Positions 26,657 through 35,532 of a stretch of DNA of 64,000 nucleotides are shown here, piece by piece. The number at the start of each line of letters is the position of its first letter. The first letter of the stretch is position 1. Origin of the DNA: Nitrosococcus halophilus Nc 4 (GTDB taxonomy: Bacteria > Pseudomonadota > Gammaproteobacteria > Nitrosococcales > Nitrosococcaceae); contig NC_013960.1 in assembly GCF_000024725.1 (NCBI RefSeq), positions 3,706,001-3,770,000 on the forward strand. Direction: 5' to 3'. The position numbers and the translations under genes are program-made. The notes under the pieces were generated by a model. It saw only the letters and a list, made by a program, of their open reading frames with translations, was not told the DNA's origin and searched no databases.

Positions 26657-28981
26657 TTGGTCAAAAACAGCGCCGACCCGCCTGCCACGGAGGAACAAGC
26701 CCAATCGCCCCCGGCATCGCGCCTAACCGCGGTTCATGCTCCGAAGGGAACTCTGCTTCACATCCTCCACAGTTGGGGGGGCGGTATCGCCCGCTGGACC
26801 GAGGACTTTGTCCGACACTGCCCTGAACGGCGCCACCTCATCCTGTATTCTCGCAGCAACCGTAACGTCTTCGGCCACGCCTTAGAACTGGTGGATCCGG
26901 CCTATCCAGAAACACCCCTTGCGGTCTGGGAACTCACCCCCCCGATTCTGGCCACCGGCATTACCCACCTCCAGTATGGAGCCATACTCTCAGACCTCCT
27001 CACCGGCTTGGCGGTGGAGGCCATTGTGGTCTCCTCCCTGATCGGGCACTCCCTGGAAGCCCTGACAACCGGCCTGCCCACCCTGCGGGTGCTGCACGAC
27101 TTCTATCCCTACTGCCCGGCCATGTTTGGTTACTTCAATGACCCCTGCCAACAATGCGATGAGGAAAGACTGACTATTTGCCTACAGTCCAACCCCCAGA
27201 ACGAATGCTGGCACAACTCCATCACCGAAGACTGGCTCGCCATGCGCCGGGCCTATGCCGCCGCGCTCCTCAAGCCCGAAGTTCACCTTGTGGCCCCTAC
27301 TCACACGGCGCGGGACAGGCTGTACCGGCTTTATCCCGAAATCGCCCGCAAAGCTTGTCACCTCATCGCCCATGGCATCGATCCCGCAAGGATGGGCTGC
27401 CCTACTCGACCCCCTCTGCTCCTTGCAAGAGAAGATGGGGGAAAACAAATCCAAATAGATAAAACCCGCAAATTGCGTATCCTCGTTCCCGGCCGCCTGG
27501 AACCCCACAAGGGCCTGCAACTGTTGCAGGACGCCCTGCCTCAGCTCACTGACAAGGCCGAATTCCTCCTCCTCGGCTGCGGCATATTAGGCCAATCTTT
27601 CGCTGACATGGACGGCATCACCCTCATCCCGGACTACAACTTCGCCGATCTGGGTCCCTTGGTCCAGGATTTCGCGCCGGATTGCGCCCTCCTTCTCTCC
27701 ACCCTACCGGAAACTTTCAGCTACACCCTCAGCGAAATGTGGGCGCTGGGCATCCCCCCTCTCGCCACCAACCTGGGCGCCTTCGCCGAACGCATCCACC
27801 ATGGCATAAACGGCTTCCTGTACAAACCTGACGTTCACAGCCTGACTGAACTGATTGCTTCTTTGGCCCAGGATCCCACGCCCCTCATCCACGTCGCCCG
27901 CTATCTAGGCGCTCACCCCGTACGCCATGTAAAAGACATGGTCGAAGATTACCAGGCCCTGCTGCCAACCCCGAGCAGACCTGAAGGTCCTGGAAGCTGG
28001 CTGGCCCTAGGTATTGAGGGCGCTCAGTCCCGTTACCACTCAAACGACAGGGCACGGGAAACAGAAATCATTCGTCAGGTTGGGGAATTAGAAGAAACCC
28101 GCCGCCAACTTGAACGGACACGCCATGCCCTCACTCATCACCAAACCCGTGCCGATATGCTAGAACAGGAACTAGCAGCCCTGCGCCACTCCAACTCCTG
28201 GCGCGTAACCGCGCCCATCCGAGCCATCACCCTGACTTTCCGTGCCCTCCGTAGCCGCTTCCGCCGACATTCAGTAAACCAGACCGCCCCTACCTCCACG
28301 GGGAAAAACCAGGAAAGCCTCCCCCCTCATCCACCCCCTGACACTATCGCCACCCCTGGGAGGGCAGGCAAGCTCACTGGAAACGAATTTGGACCCGACA
28401 GGGGTCTCAAGGAGAAAATTAGGAAAGGCGCGCATCACCGATTCGCCGGGAGCGAATCGGGACATCTAAAGGATGCCCGCAGGGGGCGCGCCAGGGAAGG
28501 CGCGCATCACCGTCTTAAGCTCCGTGCTCGCCTGCGAGAACAGCTTGGCATACCCGACGCCGCTCGCATTGTCTTGGGCATCGCTCAGCAAAACCGGCCG
28601 GACGCGGCGCATGAGTTTATCCAAGCCGCAATCCGGCAAGCAAGCATCCAACGGAATCTGTATTTTTTGTGGCTGGAAGGGGAACACATGCCCCCCATCC
28701 CAGCGAGCTTAAAAGCGAGGGGACTGGCTAGGGCTCCCCGCCGCCTGCATTTCGTCACCGATTCGCCGGGAGCGAATAAGGCAACCGCCTTTACCCTCCC
28801 CGAATATCTGGCGGCTTCAGACTTGATCTACCTCCCCGAGGCGGGCGATGCAACCCGGCCCACTCCAGCCGAAATAGGGCTGCTCAAGGTGCCGGTCATG
28901 AGCGTTCCCCGGGGAAACGATTTGACCATTACACTGGCAACGGCATTAAAGGAATTCCCTCCAGGAAACCCCGCTGACTAG
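26657..28981 (+). CDS. Family 4 glycosyltransferase with coiled coil and truncated second GT domain
   Basis: Starts at TTG, with CGGAG 6 bases upstream. Residues about 30-440 form a GT-B domain (LLHILHSWGGGIARWTEDFV, ILVPGRLEPHKGLQLLQDAL, PETFSYTLSEMWALGIPP). A coiled coil (470-515) ends in the SNSWRVTAPIRA motif common at such junctions. Residues 589-618 are encoded by a palindromic repeat. The last 150 residues resemble the C-terminal half of another GT4 domain. Its stop overlaps that of the convergent HAD gene at CTAG (28978-28981). It probably acts in surface glycan assembly. Confidence 0.85.
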   Translation: MVKNSADPPATEEQAQSPPASRLTAVHAPKGTLLHILHSWGGGIARWTEDFVRHCPERRHLILYSRSNRNVFGHALELVDPAYPETPLAVWELTPPILATGITHLQYGAILSDLLTGLAVEAIVVSSLIGHSLEALTTGLPTLRVLHDFYPYCPAMFGYFNDPCQQCDEERLTICLQSNPQNECWHNSITEDWLAMRRAYAAALLKPEVHLVAPTHTARDRLYRLYPEIARKACHLIAHGIDPARMGCPTRPPLLLAREDGGKQIQIDKTRKLRILVPGRLEPHKGLQLLQDALPQLTDKAEFLLLGCGILGQSFADMDGITLIPDYNFADLGPLVQDFAPDCALLLSTLPETFSYTLSEMWALGIPPLATNLGAFAERIHHGINGFLYKPDVHSLTELIASLAQDPTPLIHVARYLGAHPVRHVKDMVEDYQALLPTPSRPEGPGSWLALGIEGAQSRYHSNDRARETEIIRQVGELEETRRQLERTRHALTHHQTRADMLEQELAALRHSNSWRVTAPIRAITLTFRALRSRFRRHSVNQTAPTSTGKNQESLPPHPPPDTIATPGRAGKLTGNEFGPDRGLKEKIRKGAHHRFAGSESGHLKDARRGRAREGAHHRLKLRARLREQLGIPDAARIVLGIAQQNRPDAAHEFIQAAIRQASIQRNLYFLWLEGEHMPPIPASLKARGLARAPRRLHFVTDSPGANKATAFTLPEYLAASDLIYLPEAGDATRPTPAEIGLLKVPVMSVPRGNDLTITLATALKEFPPGNPAD
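28436..28505 (+). repeat. Palindromic coding repeat, copy 1 (full length)
   Basis: This 70-bp unit matches copy 2 at 30312-30381 in 69 of 70 positions. It folds into three hairpins: CCGATTCGC/GCGAATCGG, GGGACATC/GATGCCC and GGCGCGCC/GGCGCGCC. It is inside the GT4 frame and encodes HHRFAGSESGHLKDARRGRA. A 16-base direct repeat (AAGGCGCGCATCACCG) at 28425 and 28497 suggests a partial tandem unit of 72 bp, a multiple of three. Confidence 0.85.
28756..28777 (+). repeat. Palindromic coding repeat, short partial copy
   Basis: These 22 bases equal the first 22 of copy 1 (CACCGATTCGCC, then GGGAGCGAAT). They are read in a different frame, as TDSPGAN. It lies 320 bases downstream of copy 1 in the same gene. 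Confidence 0.6.
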
Positions 28982-31098
28982 AGGCTTGGGGAGAATCGAC
29001 GCCGAATCCAGCGCCGGATACTCAGTGCCCGCAGAAACCAACCCAGCACCCAGCGAAAATTCGAATCAACATCGGGACAAACCAACAATCCCGATACCCA
29101 ACCGTTTTCCATCAGGAACTGGTGTAGTTTTTCCCGATGTTTCCTGGAAATGAAAGCCTTTAACACCTCTCCGGAGGTCAGCATCCGCTGCTTGTTGGAG
29201 AATCCCCCCGTGCCAAAGGTCTCGTTATGATTGAGTTGGAAATAAGCCTGAGCTAGGAATGGAGGGGGACGCTGGATAATTTCCGACCAGATGTCCAGGG
29301 CCATCGGTCGAAGCTCATCGGATGAATAGGCATGGGTACGCAGAAAATCGGCCCAAAAAGATACCGAATCCAATACCCCGGCCTGAAAATGGCGGACACA
29401 AGCTTCGTATATCTGGTTTTCCCCCTCATCCACATGGCGGTGAACTCGAACACTATCCTTGCCTATCTCATAGCCTATCACGCTGCCATAGGGAGAATTA
29501 CACAGCATCTCCACGGGGGCGACGAAATCTAGCAAGTGCCCATGGGCTTCATCTCCGTTCAGGTTGGGACCAAAGGCCTCTTTACGAACATTTTCTGGCT
29601 GGATATTAAGAAAATGATTCAGGCCCAGGTAATAGCCCCGCAGCTCCACTGAGGGCAATGCATGGGCCAGATTGTCCTGTATCGTGCCTCGCCAGCCGAT
29701 GTCCACAATTCCCACTCGGCCGGCGGTATCCAACAGACCGGCGGATTCCAAGTAAGCGGATAATTGTGCCCGTTTGACATTCAAATGGCTCTCCATTTCC
29801 GCCCTGACCTCAGGATCATCAAGGAAAGCCTTGACCCGCTCGTCCTGCCAAGGATAGCGGATGGGCTGCTGCAACTCCAGACCATGACGAACTGCCTGCT
29901 CGGCGAATGCCGCCGACTCCATCCCCAGGGATTTCAACAGTGCGTGTAAAGGCTGAATGCTGTATTGGTTCCACAGACGCATCAACTCCCCCGTGGACAA
30001 CTCTCGCAGGGAGCCGGCAAAAGTGGCGATACGGCTGACTTGGAGCAACTGGGCGGGCGGCGGTGGAAACCCGAGCAAATCCGATTCTGTCAAGCGGTGG
30101 TAGATTTCCATAAAAAGTTCACCTTCCCGGGTGAAGAAATATAACTTTTCTACCTGATCAGCCACCGCCCGTTCCATGATACCGACGACAAAGCCCACCA
30201 ACAGCAAAGAACACTTTCGGCCATAGTTGTAAACCTCCTGTTCCCACTCTGAGGGAAGAGGAGCAGTGAGCAGATCTTGGATCGCCGCCTGTAGCGCCTG
30301 GGGACGAGCGCCACCGATTCGGCGGGAGCGAATCGGGACATCTAAAGGATGCCCGCAGGGGGCGCGCCAGGGAAGGCGCGCCTCAAAATCGGCCTCCCGC
30401 TGCCGCCGTCTTTGATGCTCCTCTTCGGGCTGGAAATGAATCGCCGCGACACCGGTTTTCTTTGCCGCCCGAACATCGGCATCAGGGTTGTCTCCCACAT
30501 GGAGATGTTGGTCTGGCGAAACGCCAAACTGTTGGTGCAAATACTGGTAGAGCCGACCGGAGCGCTTGTTCAGACCCACCTCGCAGGACACCACTCCCTC
30601 CGCCGCTAGATGAACGATACCGTGATGAGCAAGCAATGCCCGAACAGCCGTGGCCGGCAGATAAAAGTCCGAAAGAAAGCACCGCCTAGCGGCAGAAGAG
30701 TGGGTCAACGTCCCCGCAATAGTCGGATCCGGGTAGGAAACAAACTTTTCCTGGGAAATTTCCACCTGCTCCAGGGTCAGTAGCAACTGTTCCAGGGCGT
30801 CACTGCCCAAGGGAAAAGGCTCTAGTCCTGCCAATGCCAACCAGCGCCGGTAAACATCCAAATGGCGGTACTCGTCATCCATGCCCTGTTGCCGGCTGTC
30901 GTCCCCCAACTCCTTTTCCGCCTGCTGGCGCAATCGCAGCAACGTCCAACTATCTCGATTCTCGGGAAGTAGGTATTGGGTATAATTCAGCGCCACATAA
31001 CGGCACACTTGCAGCTTTACACTATCGGGATGACAACGGCGACGCAGCAAGGTATCCCAAACATCAATGGTCAGTAACTCATAGTTTTGCCCCGTCAC
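28978..31098 (-). CDS. HAD-domain protein of the polysaccharide locus
   Basis: The first 235 residues form a HAD hydrolase-like domain: motif I is DVWDT at 12-16, LSDFYLP is near 142, and HVGDNPDADV is near 200. Residues about 240-265 are encoded by a palindromic repeat in reverse orientation. The remaining 440 residues form a second domain (YFFTREGELFMEIYHRL, GIVDIGWRGTIQDNLAHALP) that I recognise only as common in HAD proteins of O-antigen loci. The role is unknown; phosphatase or sugar-phosphate processing is plausible. It lies 25 bases after the preceding GT gene. Confidence 0.75.
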   Translation of the reverse strand: MTGQNYELLTIDVWDTLLRRRCHPDSVKLQVCRYVALNYTQYLLPENRDSWTLLRLRQQAEKELGDDSRQQGMDDEYRHLDVYRRWLALAGLEPFPLGSDALEQLLLTLEQVEISQEKFVSYPDPTIAGTLTHSSAARRCFLSDFYLPATAVRALLAHHGIVHLAAEGVVSCEVGLNKRSGRLYQYLHQQFGVSPDQHLHVGDNPDADVRAAKKTGVAAIHFQPEEEHQRRRQREADFEARLPWRAPCGHPLDVPIRSRRIGGARPQALQAAIQDLLTAPLPSEWEQEVYNYGRKCSLLLVGFVVGIMERAVADQVEKLYFFTREGELFMEIYHRLTESDLLGFPPPPAQLLQVSRIATFAGSLRELSTGELMRLWNQYSIQPLHALLKSLGMESAAFAEQAVRHGLELQQPIRYPWQDERVKAFLDDPEVRAEMESHLNVKRAQLSAYLESAGLLDTAGRVGIVDIGWRGTIQDNLAHALPSVELRGYYLGLNHFLNIQPENVRKEAFGPNLNGDEAHGHLLDFVAPVEMLCNSPYGSVIGYEIGKDSVRVHRHVDEGENQIYEACVRHFQAGVLDSVSFWADFLRTHAYSSDELRPMALDIWSEIIQRPPPFLAQAYFQLNHNETFGTGGFSNKQRMLTSGEVLKAFISRKHREKLHQFLMENGWVSGLLVCPDVDSNFRWVLGWFLRALSIRRWIRRRFSPSL
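30312..30381 (-). repeat. Palindromic coding repeat, copy 2 (opposite orientation to its host gene)
   Basis: This 70-bp unit differs from copy 1 by one base. The host HAD gene reads the complement of the strand used in the GT4 gene, giving ARLPWRAPCGHPLDVPIRSR, and stays open. It falls in the linker between the HAD domain and the C-terminal domain. Confidence 0.85.
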
Positions 31099-31123
31099 TT
31101 TCTACATTCCTTGTTGATATCTT

Positions 31124-32335
31124 TTATATCTTTACAGCCGCCAGCGCCCGCCGCAGCCGATAGTAAACGAAGCGCACTAGCTTGCGAGGGGCGGGCGGCA
31201 AAAAAGCCAAACGCCCCCGATCCACCATGGTGTCAATGACAGAGGGACTGGAGTTCCCAGTCCCCGCTTCGGCCACCAGGGCAGACCGGCGGTACAAGGG
31301 GGTAGGCGCTGACCGTGCCGATTGCGCGCCCATCAGCAATTGATTAACCGTCGCTTGGAATTGCTCCAGCCCATATTCCAGGGGCCGACTTGCCATATAA
31401 GCGCTCCCTGCTCGGCCCATCGCTTGGGCCCGCTCGGGGGAAGCTAAAACATCCATTACTCCCTGGGCAAGGGATTCCGGAGTGGGTTCGCACAATAACA
31501 CCGCTTCTTCTGGAAAATCATATAACGTGTTGTCCCGATGCGCCTCCACCACCGGCAAGCCAGCGGCCATCATTTCAAAGGGAACACGGGAGGGGTTGGT
31601 GGAGCTGATGCACAGGCCTACGGTGCAGCGGTTATAGAGATGGTTGCAATCCTCCAGACTCAATAGACCCAGGTTTTTATGCTCGAACCAAACCCGGCCG
31701 CTGGCCTTGGAACCATACAGGTAAACCTTCACCTCCGGCATACAATGCTTGACAATGCCCAAGGTCTCGATACCTAGTTCCGCGCAGCGGCGGGGTTTGT
31801 CCGGCTGGTAGATGAGGCAGACCGCCAGCTCCCGTTTCGGCTCTGGCAGCGGGCGATAAATCCCTAAATCGGCGCAGAAATCGAAATGGCTGGCGGCTAC
31901 GCCGAACTGGCGGTCCAACAAGGCCGGCAACCAGCGGCCGATGGTAATCGGGTAAAGGCCGTAGCGGTAAGAGTTCTCGGCCATGAGATAGCCATCTCCC
32001 ATGGGGTTGAACTGGGCTTCGAAATCCTGGACGAAATAGGCTTTCACGCAAGGGAAGGGCAGGTCACGAACCACCCGGGCCGAGTACCATACCGTGGCGA
32101 ACACCATCTCGACGGGCTGAATATTGGACCAACCGGCATGGATTTCTTGGAAGTCATACCCAAACATCCGTTTGATGTCCTTACGCAGACGAGCGCTGGA
32201 AAACTGCTCGGGATTTTCCAAGTATAAGAGGCAACGGTGACCCTGTTGTTGCAGATAATCCGCGTGCTGGAGGAAGGTACGGTGCCCCCCGGAACCTTCG
32301 ATGAGACTAGGAATAAGCCAGGCAATACTCGCCAT
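31124..32335 (-). CDS. Family 4 glycosyltransferase (WsaF-like rhamnosyltransferase)
   Basis: The 403 residues carry a GT-B layout. The N-terminal part is IAWLIPSLIEGSGGHRTFLQ, and the middle VKAYFVQDFEAQFNPMGDGY with AENSYRYGL resembles WsaF-type rhamnosyltransferases. The donor-binding part is NPSRVPFEMMAAGLPVVEA. It lies 8 bases after the methyltransferase gene and 25 before the HAD gene in one transcription unit. The sugar specificity is inferred. Confidence 0.85.
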   Translation of the reverse strand: MASIAWLIPSLIEGSGGHRTFLQHADYLQQQGHRCLLYLENPEQFSSARLRKDIKRMFGYDFQEIHAGWSNIQPVEMVFATVWYSARVVRDLPFPCVKAYFVQDFEAQFNPMGDGYLMAENSYRYGLYPITIGRWLPALLDRQFGVAASHFDFCADLGIYRPLPEPKRELAVCLIYQPDKPRRCAELGIETLGIVKHCMPEVKVYLYGSKASGRVWFEHKNLGLLSLEDCNHLYNRCTVGLCISSTNPSRVPFEMMAAGLPVVEAHRDNTLYDFPEEAVLLCEPTPESLAQGVMDVLASPERAQAMGRAGSAYMASRPLEYGLEQFQATVNQLLMGAQSARSAPTPLYRRSALVAEAGTGNSSPSVIDTMVDRGRLAFLPPAPRKLVRFVYYRLRRALAAVKI

Positions 32336-32342
32336 GTTCTAT

Positions 32343-33110
32343 CTATAATGAGCTTTTCTGAATGAGGGTCAAACCGCAACCATCCCCATAGGGGAAATCC
32401 CCCGGCGAGCCTCCAGTGACAAAGGAATTCAGCATTAATCCCGTCACCCCCCGAACTGCACACCATTCGCTCACTGCCCGGAACACACCGCCTTTACCGG
32501 TGGAATCAAACGTTGCCGCAAATTGGCTGGTATCGTGCAAAACCAACAGCCCCCCCAGGGGCAGCGCAGTGTACCATAGGTCCAACTCTTTCAAGGTATG
32601 CTCATATTGATGGCTGGAATCAATAAACACCAGTTGGGGCGGCAAATCACCAAAATACGCCGATGCCCGAGCAGGTCCCTCCCTATCGGCAGAATCGGCA
32701 ACGCATAAACGCACTTGTTCCTCCAATCCCGCCTTGGCAACCCAACCTGCCGTGTATCTCGTCACCCCTTCATCGATATCGATGGAAAAGAGGGCATTTT
32801 TTTGGTTCATCTTGCGCAGCAGAAACCCCAGCAGCAAAGTCGAATACCCCACATAATGGCCACATTGCACGATCCGGTTGATGGCGCTACCGGAAATCAG
32901 CCCGATCAACAAAGACAGGGGCGGCACGTTGGCCTCCCCCGTACTCGGGTATTGACGCTCTGTGTCTTCAAACCAATCCTGAACCAACAACCATTCCCTC
33001 TCATCGAGGAAGCTGTAGGGAATCGGGATATAATCCGTATTTGGCGCCCGGTGCCACCAGTAACGATTGTGTGGGCGTTGCCGAAATTTTAGAGACCTTT
33101 CACTGCTCAT
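32343..33110 (-). CDS. Class I SAM-dependent methyltransferase (Methyltransf_24-like)
   Basis: The 255-residue protein has a Rossmann pattern with IVQCGHYVGYSTLLLGFLL as the SAM loop region, ALFSIDIDEG as the acidic strand end and PQLVFIDSSHQYEHTLKELDLW as the strand 4 region. This is the Methyltransf_24 pattern found in O-antigen and cephalosporin-hydroxylase-like proteins. The usual glycine-rich motif I is altered. It probably methylates a glycan residue or its precursor. Confidence 0.75.
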   Translation of the reverse strand: MSSERSLKFRQRPHNRYWWHRAPNTDYIPIPYSFLDEREWLLVQDWFEDTERQYPSTGEANVPPLSLLIGLISGSAINRIVQCGHYVGYSTLLLGFLLRKMNQKNALFSIDIDEGVTRYTAGWVAKAGLEEQVRLCVADSADREGPARASAYFGDLPPQLVFIDSSHQYEHTLKELDLWYTALPLGGLLVLHDTSQFAATFDSTGKGGVFRAVSEWCAVRGVTGLMLNSFVTGGSPGDFPYGDGCGLTLIQKSSL

Positions 33111-33135
33111 CTACATCCTCCCTAACAGCAACCCG

Positions 33136-34452
33136 TTAAAGCGCCAAAAACTTCGGCCATATCCGTTTAAGGTATCGAGTTGCACGGATAAAGAAATTCC
33201 CATTTAGTTTCGCTATTTCCGCTTGCATCGCTTCAATTTGATTATCCCGGTTGGCGATTTCCCCATTCATCTGCTGGATAATATGCCAGCGCTCCTCAAT
33301 CATGGCCGCCTGGCTGGCAATACACTCATCCCGGTTGGCGATTTCCCCATTCATCTGCTGGATAATATGCCAGCGCTCCTCAATCATGGCCGCCTGGCTG
33401 GCAATACACCGATCCCGGCTGGCGATTTCACCGCTCATCTGTTGCATGGCTTGCCAACGTTCAGCCAGCATGGAGGCCTGATCAGCGAGCTGCTGAATGG
33501 ATCGAAAAACCTCTGGCGGGCAGGAAGCCGCCTCGGCCATCTGCTGCAATCGCCAGCTTGCACCGTCTCCAGCCGCAAACTCCAGCAAGCGCCGCTCTTC
33601 CACCCCAGCGAGGCCATAAATCAAATAACATAAAAGAGAGAGCGGATGAAAGCTCTCATTCTGCATCAAGGCCAGGAGAATCGCTTCCACGCGGGCTTCC
33701 GCCTCCGGGCCGTTCCCTGAACGTAGTCCCAGTGAGAGCAGGGCCTTGGCCTGAACATAGGAATTTTCATGGATATGACGCCAGAGGTCATCTTCGGACA
33801 GGGTATTGGCTTCATGGACACGATAGGCCAGCAAATTTTCCCGAACCCAGATCGGGGTTCTGTACTGGCTGGCCCGTAAGACCCAATCCCAGTCGTGGGT
33901 ATAGCGCAGAGGAAAAAAACCGCCGACCCGATTGGCTAGGGAGCGGGAAAAAAAGAAATTGGAGGTAGTCATGGCAAGATTGCCGGCGAAAAACCAATTC
34001 GTCGGACTCAATGTTTCACAATGGCCGCGCAGCGTATTATAGCTTTGGGCGCGAAGGTGATGGGAAATCGGGGTTCCAGAGGGGCCAATGAAGTCCACAT
34101 CGCTGAAAACGAAAACATCGTTCCCACTCGACTGCCCGGCTGCTGACAACAACCGCTGGATCCGGCAAGGGGCATACGCATCATCGGAATTCAGGATAGC
34201 GATATATTCCCCCTGGGCCAGGGCCACCCCCTCGTTCAGGGTGGCGTCAGCCCCCCGATTGGTGTCATGTCGGCGCAGCCGTAGGCGGCTATCCTGAAAA
34301 GATTGGAGTATCTCCCAGGTGCCATCCTGGGAGGCATCGTCGATGACAATGAGTTCCAGATTCCGATGAGTCTGGCCGAGCACGCTCTCCACCGCCGAGG
34401 AGACGTAGCTCTCGTGATTGTAGGCGGGAATGATCACGCTTACCAGGGGCAT
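33136..34452 (-). CDS. Family 2 glycosyltransferase with C-terminal tandem coiled-coil repeat
   Basis: The GT-A domain begins at the start codon (MPLVSVIIPAYNHESYVSSA) and carries VIDDASQDGT and ILNSDDAYAP. The ATG at 34452 has GAGG 8 bases upstream; the frame is open 73 residues earlier but that part re-reads the preceding gene. The C-terminal 110 residues form a coiled coil with 28-residue repeats (CIASQAAMIEERWHIIQQMN), followed by a basic amphipathic tail that may contact the membrane. It lies 35 bases after another GT2 gene. Confidence 0.87.
   Translation of the reverse strand: MPLVSVIIPAYNHESYVSSAVESVLGQTHRNLELIVIDDASQDGTWEILQSFQDSRLRLRRHDTNRGADATLNEGVALAQGEYIAILNSDDAYAPCRIQRLLSAAGQSSGNDVFVFSDVDFIGPSGTPISHHLRAQSYNTLRGHCETLSPTNWFFAGNLAMTTSNFFFSRSLANRVGGFFPLRYTHDWDWVLRASQYRTPIWVRENLLAYRVHEANTLSEDDLWRHIHENSYVQAKALLSLGLRSGNGPEAEARVEAILLALMQNESFHPLSLLCYLIYGLAGVEERRLLEFAAGDGASWRLQQMAEAASCPPEVFRSIQQLADQASMLAERWQAMQQMSGEIASRDRCIASQAAMIEERWHIIQQMNGEIANRDECIASQAAMIEERWHIIQQMNGEIANRDNQIEAMQAEIAKLNGNFFIRATRYLKRIWPKFLAL
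33251..33502 (-). repeat. 84-bp tandem coding repeat (28 residues, four heptads)
   Basis: Units 33251-33334 and 33335-33418 differ at about two bases. The third, 33419-33502, is clearly diverged. They encode coiled-coil repeats, so length variation would change the reach of the coil without a frameshift. Confidence 0.9.
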
Positions 34453-34487
34453 GTCGATGTCCTCGAGCAATGAGAAAACTGCATAAA

Positions 34488-35408
34488 TTACTCCACTGCC
34501 CCATATCTTCCCATGCGCCCCCAGAGACCATGCCAAAGTCCTAAAGTCATCATTTTGAGCTGCCTCAGCCGGGGAGGAGCGAAGAGGGCGTAGAAAAAAA
34601 AGCGCTGCCACAACCGGAACCCATCGGCCAGCTTCCAAAGAGGAGGAATCCAGTCCTGCCGATAGATCCAAATAGCATTACGGAACAGGTAATAATGCCT
34701 CAAGGGGCTTCGAGCCACGACTTCACGCCCCAGAAAGCGAATAGGCTCCTCTCCCAGAGTGTGAAACATCTTCGCGCCGCAGACCCCATAGGCCTGATAT
34801 CCTCTCTGCCTAGCCCGCAATATCCACTCGATATCGATGTAGTCGATAAACAACGCCTCCACCATGCCCCCTACCTTGTCTAGCACCGCCATTGGAATCA
34901 AGCTCCCGGACGAAATGAGGTGATCCACTTCCAGTATTTCATCGTCCCGTTGGCAATGGCAACGTCCGATCATCAGTCCCCGCACCCGAACAAACGGTTG
35001 TGATTGGGGCCGCCTCCGATCTTGATAAGCGGGACCCAGAGCGCAAACCCGCCGCCCCCTCTGTTCCAGTTGCTTCCATGCTCCATACAGCCGCTCGATC
35101 ATATCAGGGGCGGGGCAACTATCCTGGTCGAACAATACCACATGGGTGGCGCTCCGTTCCTTGGCCCAGGCAATCCCCCTGTTCTGGGCCGCGGCCACTC
35201 CCAGATTCTCAGGCAATGCCAAGCAATGGAGGTTGGCGACGCCCCGTTGCTTAAGCCATTGGGGAATATTCCCCCCTGAAGCATTATCAACGACCACCAC
35301 CGCTTCGACCTGAGGAGAAACCGCGAAGAGCAGCCGTTCCAGGCCCTCTAGATCCGGCTGGTAAGTGATAATGACCGCGATACAGCAATAATTTTTTTCT
35401 CGCTCCAA
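34488..35408 (-). CDS. Family 2 glycosyltransferase (rhamnosyltransferase, RfbF-like)
   Basis: The 306 residues match the rhamnosyltransferase subgroup of GT2: VIITYQPDLEGLERLL, VVVDNASGGNIP, VVLFDQDSCPAPDMI and LFIDYIDIEWILRARQRGY. It probably adds rhamnose or a related deoxysugar to the growing O-chain on the inner face of the membrane. It is in the same transcription unit as the downstream GT2 gene. Confidence 0.87.
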   Translation of the reverse strand: MEREKNYCCIAVIITYQPDLEGLERLLFAVSPQVEAVVVVDNASGGNIPQWLKQRGVANLHCLALPENLGVAAAQNRGIAWAKERSATHVVLFDQDSCPAPDMIERLYGAWKQLEQRGRRVCALGPAYQDRRRPQSQPFVRVRGLMIGRCHCQRDDEILEVDHLISSGSLIPMAVLDKVGGMVEALFIDYIDIEWILRARQRGYQAYGVCGAKMFHTLGEEPIRFLGREVVARSPLRHYYLFRNAIWIYRQDWIPPLWKLADGFRLWQRFFFYALFAPPRLRQLKMMTLGLWHGLWGRMGRYGAVE

Positions 35409-35477
35409 GCCTACCTCCCCCTGAGCGTCGGCGAATCCGAACTGCTCCAGGGCTGTTCAATGCTATTGACAGTCATA

Positions 35478-35508
35478 GTAGGGCGGATAAGCGCAGCGCA
35501 TCCGCCGA
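35478..35508. repeat. Palindromic intergenic repeat (GGCGGATAAGCGCAGCGCAT type), copy 1
   Basis: TAGGGCGGATAAGCGCAGCG continues into CATCCGCC and forms a hairpin with GGCGGAT/ATCCGCC arms. The complement of the same sequence is at 46966-46996. Such units are common in intergenic DNA of many proteobacteria. Confidence 0.65.
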
Positions 35509-35532
35509 CATTCTTGCTACGTACATCAAAGG

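Noticed and set aside
33251-33502. Regular repeats that could suggest a CRISPR array
   Set aside because: Units are 84 bp with no spacers and encode coiled-coil heptads in an open frame.
34453-34671. 73-residue extension of the GT2 protein at 33136
   Set aside because: It overlaps the preceding GT2 gene; MPLVSVIIPAYNHE with a ribosome site is the natural start.
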